Below, in pieces: positions 59,729 through 64,000 of a stretch of 64,000 nt of DNA. The notes beneath the pieces are model-generated. The model did not search any database. It had not been told where the DNA came from and saw only the letters and a list, made by a program, of their open reading frames with translations. The stretch comes from Aquatica leii (taxonomy: Eukaryota; Arthropoda; Insecta; Coleoptera; Lampyridae): NCBI GenBank assembly GCA_035610365.1, contig CM069433.1, forward strand, positions 165,990,882 through 166,054,881. The letters run 5' to 3'. Every line of letters starts with the position of its first letter. The first letter of the stretch is position 1. Made by a program: the position numbers and the translations under genes.

Positions 59729-60057
59729 ATGAATTACGAAGACAGCAACCGGCAGTCGGAAAGGTTTTAGGACTACGTGGTGACGGACGCTTCGTTTTCT
59801 ATCTGGTCACCAAGAAATACTCACGTGTCAAGCCGTTATACAAAGATCTGTGGCGAACATTATGGAGTCTCAAGAGACAAATGGAGTTCCATCATGTTAA
59901 GAAATTGGCAGTACCCAAGCTTGGTTGTGGCTTAGACCAATTGAATTGGAGGACAGTTCGAAACATGTTGGAGGTCGTCTTCCGAGGAACAGGCGTTCAA
60001 GTGTTGGCCTGTAGTTACCAACCGAGGAGAGTATTGGGTCAGGAAAAGTCCATTGAC
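59600..60057 (+). pseudogene. Macrodomain (TARG1/OARD1-like ADP-ribosyl hydrolase)
   Basis: Spanning the end of pol part 3 and the next frame (open from 59710), this domain has the order of motifs seen in the OARD1/TARG1 class. These are QCVGEGVDRSKGVAVVF (the ADP-ribose binding start), FVFYLVTKKYS (TKK at 59809-59817), and KLAVPKLGCGLDQLNW with Asp at 59935-59937, then VLACSY as the last strand. In human TARG1 the catalytic pair is a Lys in the TKK motif and an Asp in GCGLD; both are retained here. Such enzymes bind ADP-ribose and remove it from Glu/Asp of proteins or from DNA bases. It is attached downstream of integrase and would be made as part of Pol. The frame break at about 59708 makes this copy defective as it stands. 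Confidence 0.82.
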
Positions 60058-60237
60058 TGTTACTTTTATGGTCAAGGAAGTTGCCGAAATGAAGGAAGCT
60101 GCCGCTATCGCCACGATCCCTTTTACCGGTGTCGCATCCAGTCTCCTGTTCTGGGACAGAACAGTCCTAAGAAGGGGGCAGTGAAACGTCCGAGAAATTA
60201 CTTGCAAATGCAAGAGCCTTCTAGAACTGTTATCTAG
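59710..60237 (+). CDS. Macrodomain C-terminus plus CCCH zinc finger ORF
   Basis: This 175-codon open frame, probably the natural 3' end of Pol, holds the second half of the macrodomain and then a CCCH zinc finger, CYFYGQGSCRNEGSCRYRH, spaced C-x7-C-x5-C-x3-H at 60058-60114. CCCH fingers of this spacing typically bind single-stranded RNA. The first ATG in the frame is at 59881, too late to make the whole domain, so expression needs fusion to Pol. The frame runs on through the polypurine tract and ends at TAG 60235-60237, 53 bp inside the 3' LTR. I know of no host function for it. Confidence 0.8.
   Translation, partial: KKFGQLDELRRQQPAVGKVLGLRGDGRFVFYLVTKKYSRVKPLYKDLWRTLWSLKRQMEFHHVKKLAVPKLGCGLDQLNWRTVRNMLEVVFRGTGVQVLACSYQPRRVLGQEKSIDCYFYGQGSCRNEGSCRYRHDPFYRCRIQSPVLGQNSPKKGAVKRPRNYLQMQEPSRTVI
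60167..60181 (+). other. Polypurine tract
   Basis: CTAAGAAGGGGGCAG directly precedes the TG of the 3' LTR, the place where plus-strand DNA synthesis is primed in LTR retrotransposons. It is also within the open reading frame. Confidence 0.75.
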
Positions 60238-60641
60238 TTTCTAGAAGATATAGCGAAAAGTGAGGAACGATCGAGAAGAATTCGCCGATGTCTATAAAAG
60301 CCGAAGATGGAAATCGTAGGTCAGTTATTGCTGGAATGCGAATGTGTTAAGAAGATTATCAAGTGAAGATAAATAAGTGATTAGCACGTGCGGACGTTTT
60401 AAATAAATAACAGTGTACACCGAATCGAGTGAACGTGACTTATAGTGTAAACAAATCCGAGGACGTTATCTTATCTTATCTTAAGTGTTATACAACGGTT
60501 ATACATAAATTATAGTGTAAGTGTTTTTATTATTAGATTTAATTAGTTCGGTTCATTTAAAAGTATACATATTTCTATAATAAGTAAACGTAGTTTTAGT
60601 CGTTATAAATAAATTAGTTTTTAATAAATAAATACGTAACA
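60182..60641 (+). repeat. 3' LTR
   Basis: 460 bp, differing from the 5' LTR by two substitutions and a one-base indel, all in the last 60 bases. Followed by the CTAT duplication at 60642-60645. Confidence 0.95.
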
Positions 60642-60780
60642 CTATTAAACAAGTAATCAACAGAAGTAACAATAGTAGTGTTTGTTTGAAAACGATTAAC
60701 ACCATTTTATTTGTATTCTGTGCGGTTATTATAAAAATAAGTGAACAAACTAATTTTCAGTATATTGAACTGTAACTGTA

Positions 60781-60830
60781 AATATATAGGCGAAGAACGT
60801 TGTAAAATTGATTTTAAACCCGCGTTTTGG
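60781..60830. repeat. Single MITE arm (28.8 kb family)
   Basis: Contains AACGTTGTAAAATTG, then ATTTTAAACCCGCG, close to the left arm at 28791-28830, and then diverges. Confidence 0.55.
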
Positions 60831-60875
60831 AGTAAATAAATGTCAATGCAATTGTGCAAATGCTACTAGAGTTAA

Positions 60876-60919
60876 CTACTATACAGCCGTTTCTCACTTT
60901 TGAGGCTCATCAGCAGTAG
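60876..60919 (-). ncRNA. Hammerhead-like ribozyme motif
   Basis: On the minus strand: stem I CTACTG paired with TAGTAG (five Watson-Crick pairs plus a G-U), core CTGATGA, a weak stem II (TCA/TGA around AAAG), GAAA, and a two-pair stem III with loop GGCT. GTA sits at the cleavage-type position. The very short stem III is the PLE hammerhead style. No PLE coding sequence is seen nearby. Confidence 0.6.
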
Positions 60920-61060
60920 GAAACACTTGAATGTATTACCACAATTGCATCGACAAACGTTATAGCTTCTTGTATACGAAAGATGTAACCATTAACAAAA
61001 TTCGATGGCGGCGCCATCTAGTTGTGTAAGTTACTATGTATTAAAAATAAATGTAGATAA

Positions 61061-61126
61061 CTATAAGGGCGGAAAACGTTGTAAAATTGATTTTAAACTC
61101 GCGTAGTTCAAAATAGTTTTGAATAT
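61061..61126. repeat. Single MITE arm (28.8 kb family)
   Basis: CTATAAGGGCGGAAAACG followed by TTGTAAAATTGATTTTAAAC and TAGTTCAAAATAGTTTTGAAT matches the left arm at 28783-28848 well. It abuts the left arm of the next element. Confidence 0.65.
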
Positions 61127-61171
61127 TGTGTGTGTATTTACAGTTATCTTTAATATGTAGTAACTAACACT

Positions 61172-63526
61172 TGCGGTAAAAAATGATATAAATAAAGTGA
61201 CCAAAAAAATTATGGAAATTTATTTCAGGTTTCTAAAACCTTTAAAGTGATTTTTCGCTAAAATACAACTACTAAATGTACCAAAAAAGTGCTTTTCAAA
61301 GCTAAGTTTTATTCGAGTAATTTTTGTTTAACACTTTTTGAAGTATCTATTAAAATAAAGCGGTGAAGAGTGATAGACGTCTTTCAAGATCTCGTGAACT
61401 GTGGCGCTGTAGTCTGTATATGTCAAAATATTGTTATTATCCGTCTTACGAACATTCGCCGGTACATTTTTTCTAACCTATCTTTGCTTTCATCGTTGTA
61501 TTTGTTGTTAATAAGTCTTAAGGTATTATTATAAATAAATTTATTTTTATTTAATAAATAAATACCTGATTATTTTTAATTTTTATTGACGTGAGTGCCT
61601 TTTGAATAGAGCAACGTTTTTTGAATTCAGATAGACTTGTCAAATTTTTGACTTTTGGTATATTAATTCCGATTTTCGACTCAAGGTCACAGTTCACGAC
61701 ATAAAGAAATGCCTCTACAATCAATGTTTTTGGTAAATAAATAGCTGTAACTCCTAAACGACTGAATGGATTTTAACCTGTGATACTTCTGATTTTTAGT
61801 GATGCCCCTAGAGCGCCTTTTTTTATATAACAGAAAATTGCAAAATATTTTAAAAACCGAAATGCAATAATGATATTTTTTGTACAAAAATTTAGTCAAA
61901 TGATACCTAAATAGGCTAATGAAATCCGTATTTCGATGGCTTTCTTATTCCTACCTAAAATAACTAAGAAAGAAAATTTAAAATATCACAAAATGATAAA
62001 TAGGTTTCAAACCCAAAATTTTTAAACTGCAAAACCAGACAATTTTTGTAATTATTATAATGTAAATTCAATTAAGGCAAATTTCAATTATTTAATATAA
62101 TGTACTATTATACGTCAAAAAATGTTCTTAAATAAACAGTTAGAAAGTGTATGTGTGTACTATTTTTGTATCCACTATTAACAATACACAAATGTATCAT
62201 GTATCATGTACATCCATAAAAAGCAAATATTAATTTCTAAACCAGAAACTTTTCTAGAAAGGATTTCTTTATATTTATTTATTATGATTCTTGAATTACA
62301 ACAAAACTATTTTAAAATCTGTAAAAATCTACATGTCTAAAGTCCTTATTGTATCAAACACAATAGTTAGCATTAGTATTCTCTCGATAAATCACTACAG
62401 ACTAAACCAAAAAAAGATTGAAATAAAATCTCTCGGAAGGTCAAGTTTAAATTTGGAATTAAATCAATCAGTTAAAACTAAAAATGTAATTTTTTACACG
62501 GCATTTTTCTAGTATAGTTTATAATATGAATAAGTGAGCATGTGGATGTGATATGTAAAATCCCTTGTTTTGTTTCCCATGTTTATTGTTTTATTCCGAT
62601 GGAACCGATAAAACTAACGATGTTAGAATGTCGGTACAAACTTGGAACATTTAAATGAAAAAATTAAAAAAACATAGTTTCTGCACGCCGTATACATTGC
62701 TCCGTGAAATTTAATTGTTAACTTTAAAGCATTTTGGTAGTTACCTACATAATGCTTTAATGATATTTGCAACGTTCACGTTATCTAAAAACTTTTTGAA
62801 AAATGTAGCCCACCCTAAACCCGACCTCACGAGCCGCCACTGGAGCCAATGCCGCATTTTGAAGACATTCAAAATATACCGCAATTATATCAACCACTTC
62901 ATCATTTGTAAACGGCATTTTAATCGTTTTGAGGCCTTACTTGTGTGTGCAACAAACACTAATGACACTGCCTCTATAAGTACAATTTTAATAATTTTTG
63001 ACAAGTTTATTTTAAGCATTTGTTTTTCCTCCATAGTCTACTCTTTATATTCTGCATACCTTGCACCTGCATTTTATATACATTGATTATTATGCCTCTA
63101 CATGTTTTTTTTTAATTTTTTGATTTAAGAATAATACTTTTTAAAAATTATAAAATCACAACATTTGATCATTAATTTTTGAAAAAAAGGTAAGATAAGT
63201 TTGATGGGGCACTAAATGCTTTTTTTTTGTTAAAATCCATTCAATCGTTTAGGAGATACATCAAATTGTGTCAAAATTCACTAGAATAAAGCTTAGCTTT
63301 AAATAACATATATATTTTTTGGTACATTTAGTAGATGTATTTTAGTCAAAAATCACTTTAAAAGTTTTAGATAGCGGTTACTCCCCCTAGCGGCTATCTT
63401 GGAAACGTAAAAAATAATTTTGAAGATTTTCTTTTAGCCACTTTAGTTATATCATTTTTTACCGTAAGTCTCTATGACGAATAGTTTCCGAGATACAGCA
63501 CTTTGCATTCTTATCTGGACACCCAG
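61172..63526. mobile_element. ~2.3 kb element with long interrupted TIRs
   Basis: The left arm (61172-61350, continuing at about 61745-61780) is an imperfect inverted repeat of 63230-63464. Shared words include GCGGTAAAAAATGATATAA, TTTAAAGTGATTTTT, CTACTAAATGTACCAAAAAA and CTAAACGA-TGAATGGATTTT. The left arm appears split by about 390 bp of other DNA. The right arm reaches an end-like CTGGGTGTCCAGATAAG (minus strand, near 63526); the left end lacks this. The plus-strand ORF inside at 62715-63086 (123 codons, hydrophobic) is not recognised as a transposase. Confidence 0.55.
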
Positions 63527-63529
63527 TTA

Positions 63530-64000
63530 TATTATTTAAAAAAATCAGTTTCTTTCGGTACTTTGATTTATATTGATTTTTATTGCATTTATATTGATTA
63601 TAAATTTTTGCTAAAAAAACTACATTGATGATGCAACTAAAATGACTTTAAATTTTGTTTTAATAAACCATCATAACTTTATCTAATTACAATATTAACA
63701 GGAATACAAGGCTTGCATCTCAATTAAATGTTTGTTCTTTTAAATCCTCAATAAAAAAAAGTATAGGTTTGATAAGAGATGATGTACCCTTAAAATGTGA
63801 CAGAATGTTTTAACGTGATGGTATACTTAGAAAATAAATAATTTACTTTAAAAGGAATTTAATTCTGAAACTTTTTTTGCTCTTGTTATTTTTCAAAAAA
63901 AAATGTCGTTTAACTAAAAAGGCGTATTTTAACAGTGCTATTGAAGATGATCGTAAATTTAATAGTTGGCTATGACATTAGACGTCACACGTGACAATCA
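63530..64000. other. Non-coding, no feature identified
   Basis: AT-rich sequence without ORF or repeat support. Confidence 0.55.

Larger units (their letters stand above)
53990..60641 (+). mobile_element. Ty3/Gypsy LTR retrotransposon with macrodomain
   Basis: The element has two LTRs of 459 and 460 bp beginning TGAAACGTCC and ending ACGTAACA, flanked by the 4 bp duplication CTAT (53986-53989 and 60642-60645). Inside are a primer-binding-type TGGCGTCAGG right after the 5' LTR, gag, pol in the order protease-RT-RNase H-integrase, a downstream macrodomain plus CCCH zinc finger, and a purine-rich tract before the 3' LTR. This pol order defines Ty3/Gypsy. The LTRs differ at only three places (two substitutions, one indel), so insertion is recent. 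Pol is broken by a partial deletion with a stop and by two one-base shifts. There is no envelope ORF. Confidence 0.96.

Noticed and set aside
1-64000. tRNA, rRNA genes and CRISPR arrays
   Set aside because: No tRNA A/B box pair with cloverleaf, no rRNA-like block and no regularly spaced repeats were seen on either strand.

Overview
The window reads as AT-rich, repeat-dense animal DNA, most likely from an insect. The mobile elements are the main clue: a DD41D (rosa/VS-like) mariner, piggyBac, Penelope-like elements (PLEs), an RTE/BovB-like LINE and a Ty3/Gypsy element. The core promoter in the Gypsy LTR (TATA box plus TCAGTT initiator) is of the arthropod type. A beetle is possible, but nothing in the sequence fixes the order. 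I found no host protein-coding gene that I can name; nearly every recognisable coding stretch is a transposon in some state of decay.

Layout. 1-8.35 kb: AT-rich DNA with one TIR-like pair and one decayed ORF. 8.36-10.95 kb: a mariner-type element on the minus strand with ~620 bp inverted repeats that contain three concentric TA-flanked ends; its transposase has two in-frame stops. It abuts a decayed IS630/Tc1-like transposase at 10.97-11.3 kb. 12.0-13.65 kb: a decayed PLE with a hammerhead-like motif downstream of its reading frame. 16.03-16.36 kb: a perfect 60 bp inverted repeat enclosing a second hammerhead. 20.8 kb: a 23 bp stem-loop between 13 bp direct repeats. 21.2-25.0 kb: a piggyBac pseudogene broken by a 5'-truncated LINE and by an unidentified ~1.2 kb insert. 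28.17-28.45 kb: a perfect palindrome with 129 bp arms. 28.8 kb: a MITE whose single arms recur at 16.5, 25.1, 36.4, 60.8 and 61.1 kb. 31.9-39.7 kb: more transposase fragments, foldback sequences and diverged direct repeats. 41.3 and 43.3-44.7 kb: two TIR-bounded elements without a recognised transposase. 44.9-47.2 kb: pieces of an RTE-like LINE, a PLE and a hAT/DUF4371 transposase. 47.8-53.98 kb: largely featureless.

The best-preserved item is a Ty3/Gypsy LTR retrotransposon at 53.99-60.64 kb, with nearly identical LTRs, a 4 bp target duplication, gag (coiled coil, gag fold, zinc knuckle), and pol (protease, RT, RNase H, integrase with GPY/F). Downstream of integrase it carries an extra module: a TARG1/OARD1-like ADP-ribosyl-hydrolase macrodomain followed by a CCCH zinc finger, whose ORF runs through the polypurine tract into the 3' LTR. 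I consider this the most interesting content of the window. The copy is defective: part of RNase H is missing with a stop at the junction, and two one-base shifts lie in A-runs. The remaining 3' part (60.7-63.5 kb) holds MITE arms, a hammerhead-like motif and a ~2.3 kb element with long inverted repeats.
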